From: Prolixibacteraceae bacterium
Lineage (GTDB): Bacteria; Bacteroidota; Bacteroidia; Bacteroidales; Prolixibacteraceae
Direction: 5' to 3'
Length of the DNA stretch: 64,000 nt
Assembly (NCBI GenBank): GCA_025210775.1
Contig: JAOARB010000022.1
Coordinates: 1-64,000 of the forward strand
This document shows positions 41,291-52,100 of this stretch, one piece after another. The number at the start of each line of letters is the position of its first letter. Position 1 is the stretch's first letter. The notes beneath the pieces were generated by a model, which worked only from the letters and a program-made list of their open reading frames with translations, was not told where the DNA came from and ran no database searches. The translations under genes and the position numbers were made by a program.

Positions 41291-43855
41291 ATGAGAAGAA
41301 CTGCTATTTGTTTTTATCTCCTAATCTGTTTTTGCCTTTCAACCTTTGCTGCTTTAGCAGATGGCGTTGTAAAAGGTAAGGTTGTGGATGCGACAACTGG
41401 AGAAGAGCTAATAGGATCTACCATCCTATTAAAAGGAACATCGCATGGTACTGCTGCTAAAGTTGACGGTACTTTTATGTTGAAAATTCCTGCAGGAAAC
41501 CAAACTTTATTGTTTAGCTATATCGGTTATACTGATGTAGAGAAAACAGTGAAAGTTCCTGAAGGAGGAGAATTGGATCTTGGACAAATTGCATTGAAAG
41601 ATGGTGCAATTGGTATTGCTGAGGTTAGTGTATTGGCATCGGTGGCAATCAACCGTGAAACGCCAGTTGCAATCTCTACAATTAAACCAGAATTGATTCA
41701 AGAGAAGTTAGGATCGAAAGAATTCCCTGAGATTCTACGTTCTACTCCATCTGTTTATGTAACACGTGCAGGTGGTGGATATGGTGACTCAAGAATTAAC
41801 CTTAGAGGTTTTGATTCAAGAAACATTGCAGTTCTTATTAATGGTGTACCTATTAATGGAATGGAAAATGGTAAGGTATACTGGAGTAACTGGGCTGGTC
41901 TTAATGACGTAACTCGTTCTATGCAGGTACAACGTGGTTTGGGTGCTGCTAAGGTGGCTGTTCCATCTGTTGGAGGTACAATGAATATCCTAACAAACAG
42001 TACTGATGCTAAAAAAGGTGGTAACATCTATTACGGTACAGGTAATGATGGTCGTCAGAAAGAGGCGATTACACTTTCTACTGGTTTGACTGAAAACGGT
42101 TGGGCTGCTTCTGTAAATGTTGCTCATAACACTGGTCGTGGATGGGTTGATGCAACAGATTACGATTCATGGTCGTATTTTGCTAACGTTTCTAAGCGTA
42201 TCAATGATTACCACAGTTTGTCTTTTACTCTTTTTGGTGCGCCACAAGAGCATGGACAACGTTATACTAGAATGACTATTGATGAGTATCAAACCATCGC
42301 AAGAGGGGACTTAAGATACAACGCCGATTGGGGATATAAAAAAGGTGAGAAGTATAATACTTCACAAAACTACTACCACAAACCTCAAGCTATCTTAAAC
42401 CACTTCTGGACATTGAATCCTTCTACTAACATCACTACTGCGCTTTATGCATCTTTAGGTACAGGTGGAGGACGCCGTACTGCTGGTTCAAACAGAAAAG
42501 CTTTTGATTATCAAAATGAAGATTATCGAATTGATGGACAAATCAATTTTGATAAGATCATGGAGGAGAATATCGCTGATAAGGATAAAGGTGCGCAAGC
42601 TTACTTAACTAATAATATCAACAACCACCAATGGGTAGGTATTCTTTCAAACTTAACTCATGAAATAGACGATCGTTTGACGTTGACTGGTGGATATGAT
42701 TTCCGTTGGTATAAAGGAATTCACTATAACCAAGTGGACGATCTTCTAGGTGCTTCTTTTGCATTAGATAAAGGAGATATTAACCGTGGAGAAAGAGCAG
42801 TATGGGAAAACGATACTGTAAGTTTCTATAACGAAGGTAAAATCTGGTGGGAAGGTGCTTTTGCTCAGTTAGAATACTCTACAGATAAACTTTCTGCTTT
42901 TGTTGCTGGTTCATTCTCAGGAAAACAATATAAGCGTGTAGATACCTTCCGTTATAAGCCGGGTGAGCAAGAAACTGACTGGAATAACTTCTTCGGTTTT
43001 AGTGCTAAAGGTGGTGCTAACTACAATATTGATGACAATCATAATGTATTTGCGAATGTTGGATATTTCGAACGTCAACCAGATTTTGATGCGGTATATA
43101 CCAATCATGAGAACATCTTCAATGAAGGTGCTGTGAATGAGAAAGTAACTAGTTTCGAATTGGGTTATGGTTTCAAAAACAGTGTTTGTCAGGTGAATGT
43201 GAATGGATACTATACTTATTGGGCTGACAAAACAATTACAAGTTCAAAATATATCCAAGGAACTCGCTATACTGCTAACTTGTTAGGTGTAGATGCACTT
43301 CATATGGGTGTTGAGATCGATGCAAAATATTATCCAACAGATCGTTTAACTGTTACAGGTCAGGCTTCAATCGGTGATTGGAAATGGCAAAATGATGTAA
43401 CTGGAGTTCAGTTGTACGATGACGAGCAAAATGCCGCAGGTGATCCAATCGATGTATATATTTCAGGCGTTCACGTAGGTGATGCTGCACAAACTACCAT
43501 GAGTGCTGGTGTGGATTATGAGATCTTGAAGAACGTAAAAATCGGATTAGACTATAGCTACTATGCTAATAACTATGCTCAATTCCGTGAAACAGATCGT
43601 AGCAATGCACCTGCAGAAGGAGCAGATAATCCTGATTCATGGAAATTGCCTAACTACGGTTTGGTTGATGCGAACGTAAAATGGGACTTTGAACTTGGTG
43701 GATTGAAAGCTTCTCTTTATGGAAATGCAAACAACATCCTTAATACTGAGTATATCTCAGATGCAAGAGATGGAAGTAGCCATACATGGAAAGATGCTGA
43801 AGTTTATTATGGCCTAGGAACCACATGGTCAATGGGATTCAGAATCCGTTTCTAG
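41291..43855 (+). CDS. TonB-dependent outer-membrane receptor
   Basis: This is an 854-residue receptor with a signal peptide (about residues 1-23). A carboxypeptidase-regulatory-like domain (residues 25-105: VVKGKVVDATTGEELIGSTI) is followed by a plug domain (about 125-230, EILRSTPSVYVTRAGGGYGD and RGFDSRNIAVLINGVP) and a 22-strand-type barrel ending in MGFRIRF with terminal Phe. No SusD follows; a lipoprotein gene follows after 44 nt. Substrate unknown. Confidence 0.92.
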   Translation: MRRTAICFYLLICFCLSTFAALADGVVKGKVVDATTGEELIGSTILLKGTSHGTAAKVDGTFMLKIPAGNQTLLFSYIGYTDVEKTVKVPEGGELDLGQIALKDGAIGIAEVSVLASVAINRETPVAISTIKPELIQEKLGSKEFPEILRSTPSVYVTRAGGGYGDSRINLRGFDSRNIAVLINGVPINGMENGKVYWSNWAGLNDVTRSMQVQRGLGAAKVAVPSVGGTMNILTNSTDAKKGGNIYYGTGNDGRQKEAITLSTGLTENGWAASVNVAHNTGRGWVDATDYDSWSYFANVSKRINDYHSLSFTLFGAPQEHGQRYTRMTIDEYQTIARGDLRYNADWGYKKGEKYNTSQNYYHKPQAILNHFWTLNPSTNITTALYASLGTGGGRRTAGSNRKAFDYQNEDYRIDGQINFDKIMEENIADKDKGAQAYLTNNINNHQWVGILSNLTHEIDDRLTLTGGYDFRWYKGIHYNQVDDLLGASFALDKGDINRGERAVWENDTVSFYNEGKIWWEGAFAQLEYSTDKLSAFVAGSFSGKQYKRVDTFRYKPGEQETDWNNFFGFSAKGGANYNIDDNHNVFANVGYFERQPDFDAVYTNHENIFNEGAVNEKVTSFELGYGFKNSVCQVNVNGYYTYWADKTITSSKYIQGTRYTANLLGVDALHMGVEIDAKYYPTDRLTVTGQASIGDWKWQNDVTGVQLYDDEQNAAGDPIDVYISGVHVGDAAQTTMSAGVDYEILKNVKIGLDYSYYANNYAQFRETDRSNAPAEGADNPDSWKLPNYGLVDANVKWDFELGGLKASLYGNANNILNTEYISDARDGSSHTWKDAEVYYGLGTTWSMGFRIRF

Positions 43856-43899
43856 TATAAGTTCAAGCATTAACGTTTTATTGAAAAAAGAAAACAAAA

Positions 43900-45228
43900 A
43901 TGAAAAAACATATATTCTATCTTTTCCTAGGAGCGATGGCAATTACTGCTTGTAATCCAATGGATGATATTAACGATGAAATAGATGCTGATATTGCAGC
44001 TATGAAAGAGTTGCAAGCTCAACAAGCTTCGCAAACTAAACTTGATGGAGATGCAACTTCATTAATTATATCAGATGATTATTATTCTCAACTCAATACT
44101 TTTATTCCAGAAGATGAGAAAGAGGCTAAAAAAGTACGAGAAGAACGTGAAGAGAATAAGGCGTTCTTGAATATTTTCTTTGATAAAATGGAATTTTCAA
44201 ATGATGTAAGAGTTGAATTATTTAAAGAATTCAATGCTATTGGAGCTCATAAATTCTTTTCAAAAGATGAAAAAGATGCTACAGTAAATTATGCATTACA
44301 AGCACTATTAAATCGTAATTATAATGCATCTAATGGTCAGCTTGTAGATGTGAAGTATAATGTGTTGAATCCTTTTCAATTAGGAGATAAAAAAGATGAT
44401 TATACAGCTACTGACGCAGATTATACTGCAGCAGGAGAGAGACATGCTAACTTTAGTAGAGATTCTCGTATTATCAGTTTCTTGGAAAATAAATATGATT
44501 TGTCCACTTTCACTAAAGGAGATTATGTAAATCTTACTTATGACTACTATAATGGACAATCTCATACATTCACCAAAAGACCAATGGTATATGATGGAGA
44601 AACGTTTGTCATTACAGAACGTCTTGAGAAAAGTGATTATACTGCAATGGGTTTTGGATATCCTAACTTTTCTGGTGAAGAGCAGGCACATGAATATTTA
44701 GTAACATATTTCACTGATAAAAATATCTTTGCTAAAGATGGTGATGTTATCTATAAGGTTGTTACTGTTCGTAAGAAAGTGAATGGCAATTACAAGTCTT
44801 TCGATTACATGGTTCGTATGGAATATAATGAGGGTAGTTACCAAGTAATTGGTGATGTTATCAAGAATTCAAAACACCTTGTATATATCTCAGAAGAAGG
44901 TCAAGCTTATAAATATAAGTGGATTTCAATTCCTCCTTTTAAATTCGTAGAGATTACTGATGAAGCAGTAGTTGCAGATCATAACTATACTTTCACTGAT
45001 GCAGACTATGAAATGGTTGGTAATGGTCGTTACCATAACTTCGACTTCGAACCTGGGCACAATGCACCAGAGTTGGATCCTGCGAAGTTTATTGAGATGT
45101 TAGGTCAAGTATTGCGTATTCAGTTTGCAACTGTTGAATCAGGAACTGTAGTAGAGGTTAAATATATGTACTTTACTAATGCAACTAGAGCAATTGAGAA
45201 AACTATTAAATTGCGTATGGATCTATAG
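43900..45228 (+). CDS. Lipoprotein with internal repeats, partner of the TonB receptor
   Basis: This 442-residue protein has a lipobox AITAC (Cys18), then an acidic coiled linker. At least three copies of a 50-65-residue unit are visible at about 167-218, 236-290 and 362-425, each with DYxxxG...NF, a helix, and a closing V-x-Y-strand (for example DADYTAAGE, KSDYTAMGF, DADYEMVGN). I recognise no named family. Its position suggests a surface lipoprotein that works with the upstream receptor, in place of SusD. Confidence 0.7.
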   Translation: MKKHIFYLFLGAMAITACNPMDDINDEIDADIAAMKELQAQQASQTKLDGDATSLIISDDYYSQLNTFIPEDEKEAKKVREEREENKAFLNIFFDKMEFSNDVRVELFKEFNAIGAHKFFSKDEKDATVNYALQALLNRNYNASNGQLVDVKYNVLNPFQLGDKKDDYTATDADYTAAGERHANFSRDSRIISFLENKYDLSTFTKGDYVNLTYDYYNGQSHTFTKRPMVYDGETFVITERLEKSDYTAMGFGYPNFSGEEQAHEYLVTYFTDKNIFAKDGDVIYKVVTVRKKVNGNYKSFDYMVRMEYNEGSYQVIGDVIKNSKHLVYISEEGQAYKYKWISIPPFKFVEITDEAVVADHNYTFTDADYEMVGNGRYHNFDFEPGHNAPELDPAKFIEMLGQVLRIQFATVESGTVVEVKYMYFTNATRAIEKTIKLRMDL

Positions 45229-45259
45229 ATCATAGTACACAATAAATCATATTTAAAAG

Positions 45260-45289
45260 AGGATGTCTTTCATTAGGCATTCTTTTTTT
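45260..45289 (+). terminator. Terminator after the lipoprotein gene
   Basis: Arms AGGATGTC (45260-45267) and GGCATTCT (45276-45283) with two G-U pairs, followed by a run of T. Lies 32 nt past the stop. Confidence 0.75.
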
Positions 45290-45536
45290 CGTAAAGGAAT
45301 TATCGTTTTATAGTTTCCAATAGAGGATAGTATCATAAAAGATTTGTGGGTAATTTATGTTGTAAATATTCAAGAAGAACAACTAGAAGAAAAAATCATT
45401 ATTGTATAACAGAACTTATGTGATAATGGAACCGTTTGGGAAAGAGAAATATTTCTTGTATACCGATTTGTTGGTTCGTATCGTCAAGGGAATATTAGTC
45501 TTTTTACGAGCTCTTGGTTCTATAGTAGGGATGTAG

Positions 45537-45586
45537 ATAGGGGCTAAGAAATAATGCATTGCATGTTTTTTAGCCCCTATATTTTT
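45537..45586 (+). terminator. Second hairpin, 11-bp stem, in the convergent gap
   Basis: Perfect arms ATAGGGGCTAA (45537-45547) and TTAGCCCCTAT (45570-45580) around a 22-nt loop that itself contains ATGCATTGCAT; TTTTT follows at 45582-45586. It may stop transcription from either side. The rest of 45290-45536 holds nothing I can identify. Confidence 0.6.
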
Positions 45587-45622
45587 AGTTTGCTATAACG
45601 AGTTGTTTCTGATCAAGTCGTG

Positions 45623-47716
45623 TTAGTTGATCGTTAGTTTTCCTTCTATTGCTCCATATTGGTCTTGATTGCTTACTCCTTCAATGTGATAGAATAGATC
45701 TTTTGGGTTATTGGTATCTTTAATTAGGATGGTAGCTTCACCGTTTAAATCTGTTTTTAAGATAGGATTCCAATACAGTGTTCTAGTTTTTTTGCTATTC
45801 ATTGTTGAAAGTACTTCCATATTATTTTGATGATGATTTTTGGTTAAGAATATGGTAGGACAAGGAAGAACCAGCTCTTGTTGTTTGATCGTTTCATCTC
45901 CCCATGGATTTACTTTTTGTTTGGTGATAATATTCTCAATAATTTGACCCCTTGCACCGACTAGAGCTCTTAATGCAATAAAACGATTGTCGTCATTTGA
46001 AACTTTCTCTCTTGAAATAATTAGTGTCGAATCTAGCTTTGGAAGAGATTCAAGTATCCATCCGTTTATGCAATATAAATCTCTTTTCTTAACAGAGGAG
46101 GTTGAACGATGCATTTTCTTTTTATTCACCACAGTATAGTTCTTAAATAGATTGTCTGTTTCGAAACAAGCTGGCATACTGAAGTTGTCGTAACTTGCCG
46201 TTGTTGGAACAGTCATTGTCGATTTAGTGGTGGCAGGGAAAAGGTATAATTTATCTACACTTGTAGGTTTGTGTAGAAGATATTGCTTGTTGGAATTGGT
46301 CTTAAATCGTAGTATAGGTTTTAGATTTTCATCCGTAGCAATATACTCTATAGATCCTATTGTTGAATATATATTTACTACATCTGGATTGTTATTGTAA
46401 TCGTTTCTTCTCTTACTTAACAACTCCTCTGTATTGTAATCTTGGTTTCTTTGTGTCACTAGAAAGTTGTTGATCTCTGAGGTTTTTGTAAAAGGAACAG
46501 TATTGTTCTTAAAACAGATTGCATACGGTTCTGTATAAGTGTATCCAAATTTACCAATACCATAAACAACAGGTTTTATGTGAGCGTTTATTGAAACCAT
46601 TTTAGGTAATTCGATTCTATCGTCTTCTGATGTGAAATTGTCTTTATTGATAGAAGCAGAAAAGTTACCTACAATTGGTGCTCCATGACTATCTGTAGCT
46701 TTTAGTTTTATTAGTGTATATCCATCGATCTTTGTCGTATTGACTGACAGGTTTAAATCTTGTTTCTGTTCAACATAGATTTCTCTTTGTGCGACTAATT
46801 TGTTCGAATTCCATACAGATAGGTGCATTATTCCTCCCATCTTTACGTTAGCAGGGATCTCAACTTTAGATCCTTTTGCATTCACTACTACCTCTTGGTT
46901 AAATAGTACCTCCTCATTTAAGGTGGAAACGATTCGAAGTTTTCTCTCTTGGGCAGACCTAAAAGTAACATTATATCTATTACCGTTATTCCCATTATAT
47001 TCGATCGCTACTACTTGATTATATACTTTAGGAAGAGGATATTTCTCATCTCTCGATATTACGGTGTAGTACTTTTCATTGAGCTTTGGCGTCATATAAA
47101 ACGTTCCCAAACCGTTGGCATCCGTTTTGAATTTAGCGACCTTTTTACCTTCCGCATTGATGATGGTTCCTCTATGAGAGACACCTTCTCTGTTGGACGT
47201 CATTGTTGTTACAATAACTTTGTTTTTTACATTTGCTGAGAACCATCCTCCTTCAGGATAGAACGAAACAATATTCTTCGTCTCTTTAGAAGTGTACTCT
47301 TTTTTATTCCCAATAGTAATTGGTATGATAGCATGGGAGTTTATTGTGCTTGCACAGACATAGTATTTACCATCTTTAAGTGTATCAGGAATCGTTATTT
47401 GTGTTGCACTCATACCATCCTTACTTCTTAGAATTTGCTCCTTTATCACTCTATTGATTCCATAAGGTTGGCTTACAAATGAGATCTTGATATCCGATTG
47501 ATTGTTCTGTTCACGATTCATCTTCCCATTGATTTGTGAATAACAAACAATGCCAATCGTTTCTCCTTGCCTATATTCCCCCCTGTCTGTTTGTACAAAT
47601 ACATTAATCTTGTTTTTGCTTAATGTGATTCCTTCTTTCTGTGTAGACTTAGCATAGGAGTTATTGGTAAGGGATAACCCAATAAAGACTAGTAGTATTA
47701 GGATTAATTTTTTCAT
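45623..47716 (-). CDS. MG2/alpha-2-macroglobulin-like secreted protein
   Basis: This is a 697-residue protein with a signal peptide (KKLILILLVFIGLSLTNNSYA). An MG-type domain follows near residue 38 (NVFVQTDRGEYRQGETIGI, the typical MG2 lead), further Ig-like domains (to about 340), and a C-terminal part with LYWNPILKTDLNGEATI. No thioester motif is present and it is about one third of a full macroglobulin, so a protease-trap function is unlikely. It resembles the MG2-only proteins common in Bacteroidetes outer membranes. Confidence 0.7.
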   Translation of the reverse strand: MKKLILILLVFIGLSLTNNSYAKSTQKEGITLSKNKINVFVQTDRGEYRQGETIGIVCYSQINGKMNREQNNQSDIKISFVSQPYGINRVIKEQILRSKDGMSATQITIPDTLKDGKYYVCASTINSHAIIPITIGNKKEYTSKETKNIVSFYPEGGWFSANVKNKVIVTTMTSNREGVSHRGTIINAEGKKVAKFKTDANGLGTFYMTPKLNEKYYTVISRDEKYPLPKVYNQVVAIEYNGNNGNRYNVTFRSAQERKLRIVSTLNEEVLFNQEVVVNAKGSKVEIPANVKMGGIMHLSVWNSNKLVAQREIYVEQKQDLNLSVNTTKIDGYTLIKLKATDSHGAPIVGNFSASINKDNFTSEDDRIELPKMVSINAHIKPVVYGIGKFGYTYTEPYAICFKNNTVPFTKTSEINNFLVTQRNQDYNTEELLSKRRNDYNNNPDVVNIYSTIGSIEYIATDENLKPILRFKTNSNKQYLLHKPTSVDKLYLFPATTKSTMTVPTTASYDNFSMPACFETDNLFKNYTVVNKKKMHRSTSSVKKRDLYCINGWILESLPKLDSTLIISREKVSNDDNRFIALRALVGARGQIIENIITKQKVNPWGDETIKQQELVLPCPTIFLTKNHHQNNMEVLSTMNSKKTRTLYWNPILKTDLNGEATILIKDTNNPKDLFYHIEGVSNQDQYGAIEGKLTIN

Positions 47717-48032
47717 GTTTGTGTAATTTTAAGAGATTATGATTGTTGTTAATTTATCGTTCATTGTGTGAATTAATGTTTCTGAAACAAAAATGGTGCC
47801 ATGTTTATGATAATTTAATTTTCACATATGAATATTATGGATTGTGTCGAAGCGAGTTTATGGGAAGTATGTTCACATTTTGTTAGAATTTGTATAATTT
47901 TAGTTGGAGTTATGTGGATTTCATGGCTATGATGGAGTGTAAGGTAATGATTACGACTAAGGGATGGACTAGCCTATGTTATACTCTTTGATTTAGGTTG
48001 CGTATTTTTTATCAAACTATATTGTTTTTAAG
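47717..48032. other. Divergent intergenic region
   Basis: 316 bp between the MG2-like gene and the patatin gene. It must hold both promoters, but I find no full TAnnTTTG match; the nearest, TACTCTTTG at 47982-47990, has one extra base. No hairpin of note. Confidence 0.5.
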
Positions 48033-48872
48033 ATGGGAAAAGAAATTGTATTAGTTCTAGGTGGGGGTGGTGCTAAGGGATTGGCTCACATTGGAACCAT
48101 CAATGCTTTACATGAATTGGGATATACGATTAAAGAAGTGGTTGGTACTTCTATTGGGGCCTTGGTTGGTGGAATATATTGTGCTGGAGGATTAGATGCT
48201 TTGGAGAAACATATGCTTGGCATGTCTAAAACAGATTACCTTCGTTTGGTGGATATTACCATCGGTAAAGAGGGATGGGTAAAAGGAGATAAACTTTTTG
48301 AAATAATACGAAAAGAGATTGTCGCCGATGTTGAAATATGCGATTTGGATGTTGCTTTTACGGCAGTGGCTACCGACCTTAAAATACATGATGCCGTCGC
48401 ACTTAATAGTGGTTCTCTTTTTGAAGCCATACGTGCTTCGATTTCGATACCTGATTTTTTTACTCCTGTATATAAAGAGGATATGAAGTTGGTGGACGGA
48501 GGGATCCTTTCTCCTTTGCCATTAGAGTTTGTCTCTAATAAGGATCTACCTGTTATCGCGGTTAATTTAAGTGGGAAACCTCAAACCTTAAATATTAATG
48601 AAAAAAAGGAGAAAAAACGTTTTCCGCTAATATCACAGCTTCCATTACCCTCTTTTAAGATAGCTAGTATGGATATTTTAATCTCTTCTTTTGAGCTAAT
48701 GATGATGAAAATATGCCAACAATCGATTCTTCATTATCATCCAGATTTTGTTGTTGATGTTCCGTGGAATAGTTGTTTGTTTCATGAATTCTATAAAGGT
48801 AAAGAGCAAATAGAGTTGGGATATAGATTAACACTTAGAAGATTGGATGACAAATTTAATTTGGTACAATAG
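48033..48872 (+). CDS. Patatin-like phospholipase
   Basis: This 279-residue lipid acyl hydrolase has the oxyanion-hole motif LGGGGAKGLAHIG at the start, nucleophile Ser in GTSIGALVG near residue 40 and catalytic Asp in VDGGILSPLP near residue 150, giving the Ser-Asp dyad. The family is the cytoplasmic RssA/YchK type, with no signal peptide. Monocistronic by spacing. Confidence 0.93.
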   Translation: MGKEIVLVLGGGGAKGLAHIGTINALHELGYTIKEVVGTSIGALVGGIYCAGGLDALEKHMLGMSKTDYLRLVDITIGKEGWVKGDKLFEIIRKEIVADVEICDLDVAFTAVATDLKIHDAVALNSGSLFEAIRASISIPDFFTPVYKEDMKLVDGGILSPLPLEFVSNKDLPVIAVNLSGKPQTLNINEKKEKKRFPLISQLPLPSFKIASMDILISSFELMMMKICQQSILHYHPDFVVDVPWNSCLFHEFYKGKEQIELGYRLTLRRLDDKFNLVQ

Positions 48873-49156
48873 GTTGCCTTATAATCTATTGTTTTCAAGC
48901 CATACTAGGAATACTTAGTCGTAGTTAATTATAATTTGGTATTTGTTAACAGTGTGCTGTTTTGTAGTGAAAAATGTAATATGTTTAAGCCTTGAGTGTT
49001 GACTTCTTTGTGCTATACTGATCAAATCAATTATCATCCCAATTAGTAGGTATTATTTCTCTTTCTTAAGTGTTTATTCTCATAAACTTTACTAATAAAT
49101 AACGATTGTCTCCCCTTTACTGCCCATCTATCTTTGGGCTTTTAATATGTAAATTT

Positions 49157-52100
49157 ATGAGAAACGTAATTCTACTTTTTTTACTTCTGTGTGTCTCTTT
49201 GAGTTCTATAGCTCAGGTTCTTACAGAGGGTTTTGAGAGTGATCCAACTTCCAGGGGATGGTCCTCTAATTCTATTCCCGAAGGGAATAATTGGTCAATT
49301 AATAATGGGACAAACCGAGGCCCTAATTCAGTATTTGAAGGGACCAATGCAGCAATGTTTAATAATTATAGTTTTCAGAAAGGAGTAAGAGGAATTTTAG
49401 AAAGTCCAGAGTTTAATTTAAAAGATGTTAAATCACCAGAGTTGACTTTTTATTGGTGGAATGGAGATCGTTCTTATGAACCATCAAATCTAGAGATAAA
49501 AGGATTAGATAGTGATGGTTCTTGGATAAATCTTGGATTTTATCCTATGCACTCCTCTGTTTCATGGGAAAAGCTCACCATACCACTAAGAACAACTATT
49601 AAAAAGATTCAAATAATAGGTATATCAGATTATGGTGCAAAAAATACCTTTATTGATGATTTGATTATAAAATCTGCTGATCCATATAAGTTCATTCTTT
49701 CTATTGCATCGATTACAAAAGATATATTTTTAGATAGAACACTTGAAGTCCCTTTTTTTATTGAGAATAGAGGTTCTGAGAGAGATATTTATTCGTTGTT
49801 GTTTGAAGAAACTGATCAAGATTGGATTCAAAATATCGTTGATGAAAATGGGGTTAATATTGATCGATTGGTATTAAACCATGGTGAAAAGAAGCGATTA
49901 AAACTATTAGTGAAATCGCCAGCTAATGGACCTATCAATGGATATATGTATACTCCACGACTGAAAGTGTCATCAACGAATGATGATAAGGTAACACAGT
50001 CTGTAGGTTTATCTATAACAACATTAGTTGAAAATAAGACTTATCCATTACTTGTCAATTTTAACAATTCGTCATTACCTCTTGGTTGGCAAAGTTTAAA
50101 CTTAAATCACAATAGTAACGAATGGTCTATAGTTAATAATGAAGGTGTAGATGGTTCTAATTCTTTAGCATTTAAATCAAATTATAATGAAGGTGATGAT
50201 ATTATTGCGACTCAAGCATTGTATTTATCTTCTGACAAAGTTTACCGTTTAGGCTATAAGGTTAAGGGTGGTTCGAGTTATAGAGGAGCAAATTTGAGTG
50301 TAAAGATTGGACATAATAAATCGCAATTACCAGATGAATTTAATGAAATAGCGAATCTTGTTGATTTCTATCAGAAAGATTATGTCTCAAAGCAACATAC
50401 TTTTCATGTTCCACAAGATGGTGTTTATTTCATTGGTTTTCATACTTCGACATCTACAAACTTGAATATTGATGATTTTATTTTAGAATATGCGCCTAAC
50501 TATGATATGGGTTTTGTAATAAAAACACCTCAAAAGATTTGGATCGAAGGGAAGTCGATAAACTATGATCTTACTATTACCAACAAAGGACAAGAGGCGG
50601 ATTCGTACGATTTAAGTTACTCTGATGGATTGGATGGAGAATTTCTTTTAGATGGAGTAGTTGTAAATAATATAAAAATTGAAAGTGGAGATTCGAAACA
50701 CATTGTTTTGAAATTAAATGCCCCCCAAGGTCAATATCTACATGGTGAAAAGATTGTCCAAAATGTTACTTTAACAAGTGTTCACAACTCAATTTTGCAA
50801 AAGACTGTTGAAATTGAAACAAGTGTAATGATTCCATTAGAGTTTCCTTTTGTGGATAACAATTCAAGACTAGAGCATTATCATTTATCTTCAGAAAATC
50901 GTATTGAGCGATACCAATCTAATACTGGTAGCCATATTAATTCGATTTGGATGAAAGCAAAAGAATCAAGTGAAGATCTTTCAATGAATACCAATGCGTT
51001 CATAGATTTGTCTGGATCAATAGCACCAACTCTTTATTTGGATGTTAATGGTTCGCTTGGACCTTTTGATGATTTTAGAGTTTTTGTAATTGATTTTGAA
51101 TCTGGCCAGAAAGATGAATTATCTTCTTCAGTTTATACTGGAAGTCCAGTAATACGAAATTCAAGATTCAAGGCTTCATCTTTTAATGATTGGTCTGATG
51201 TAAATCAATTTGTTAGTTCTGGTTGGCAAAGATTGTTATTTGATTTGAAAGCTTATAAAGGGAAAAAGATATTTGTAGGTGTAGATTATAATTGTGGATA
51301 CAATTCAAGAGGAGAAGGTTTAAGAATATCAAACCTAAAAATAGCTGAAGCTCCATCTTATATTTCTGTTGTGAAGTCTAATAAGAGTGAATTTAGTGAA
51401 CTTATTGGAAAATGGAAAAAAATGTCCTTCTCGATTGAAAATAAGGGTTCAAAAGAAGATACATTTCAATTTTCTTTCGATCATGATGGATGGCAAGGGT
51501 TGGTATTGAAAGATGATGCTGTAGTAAATTCATTTAAAATTGAAGCATCTGCGAAAGTTGAATTTGAGATTAAATTAAAAGCTCTTTCATCAGAGGTGAA
51601 ACATGGAGATATAAATAATCTATCTCTTAATATTAAATCAAAGGGAAGCGATGACGTTGAACGTATTGTTTGGAAAGCAAATTCATATGAAGCCTTGACA
51701 ACCCCTTATGAAGAAAACTTTGAAGATGTAGAGTCTTTTAATTTATTAGGATGGAAAATAGTCAACTCTAATGATGATAATAAAGTGTGGACTATTGGTG
51801 ATTCTTTTTATTCATATGATTCAGATAATTGTGTATGGATAAGTAATTCGTTTACGTCTAAAGCAATGGATGACTGGATATATAGTGCACCGGTTTCATT
51901 AGAAGAAGGAAGTAAATATCGTATTTCATATTTTATTAGATCCTTAGATAATAAGCCAGAGAAGTTTGATTTACTCCTTTATAATGTTCTTGACCAAGAA
52001 ATTAAGACCCTTGAAAAAGAAAGTATTGTTGAGAAGAGTAACTATGAAGAAAAAGTATATGAATTTAATGTACCTAAAACCGGTATTTATTATTTTGGTA

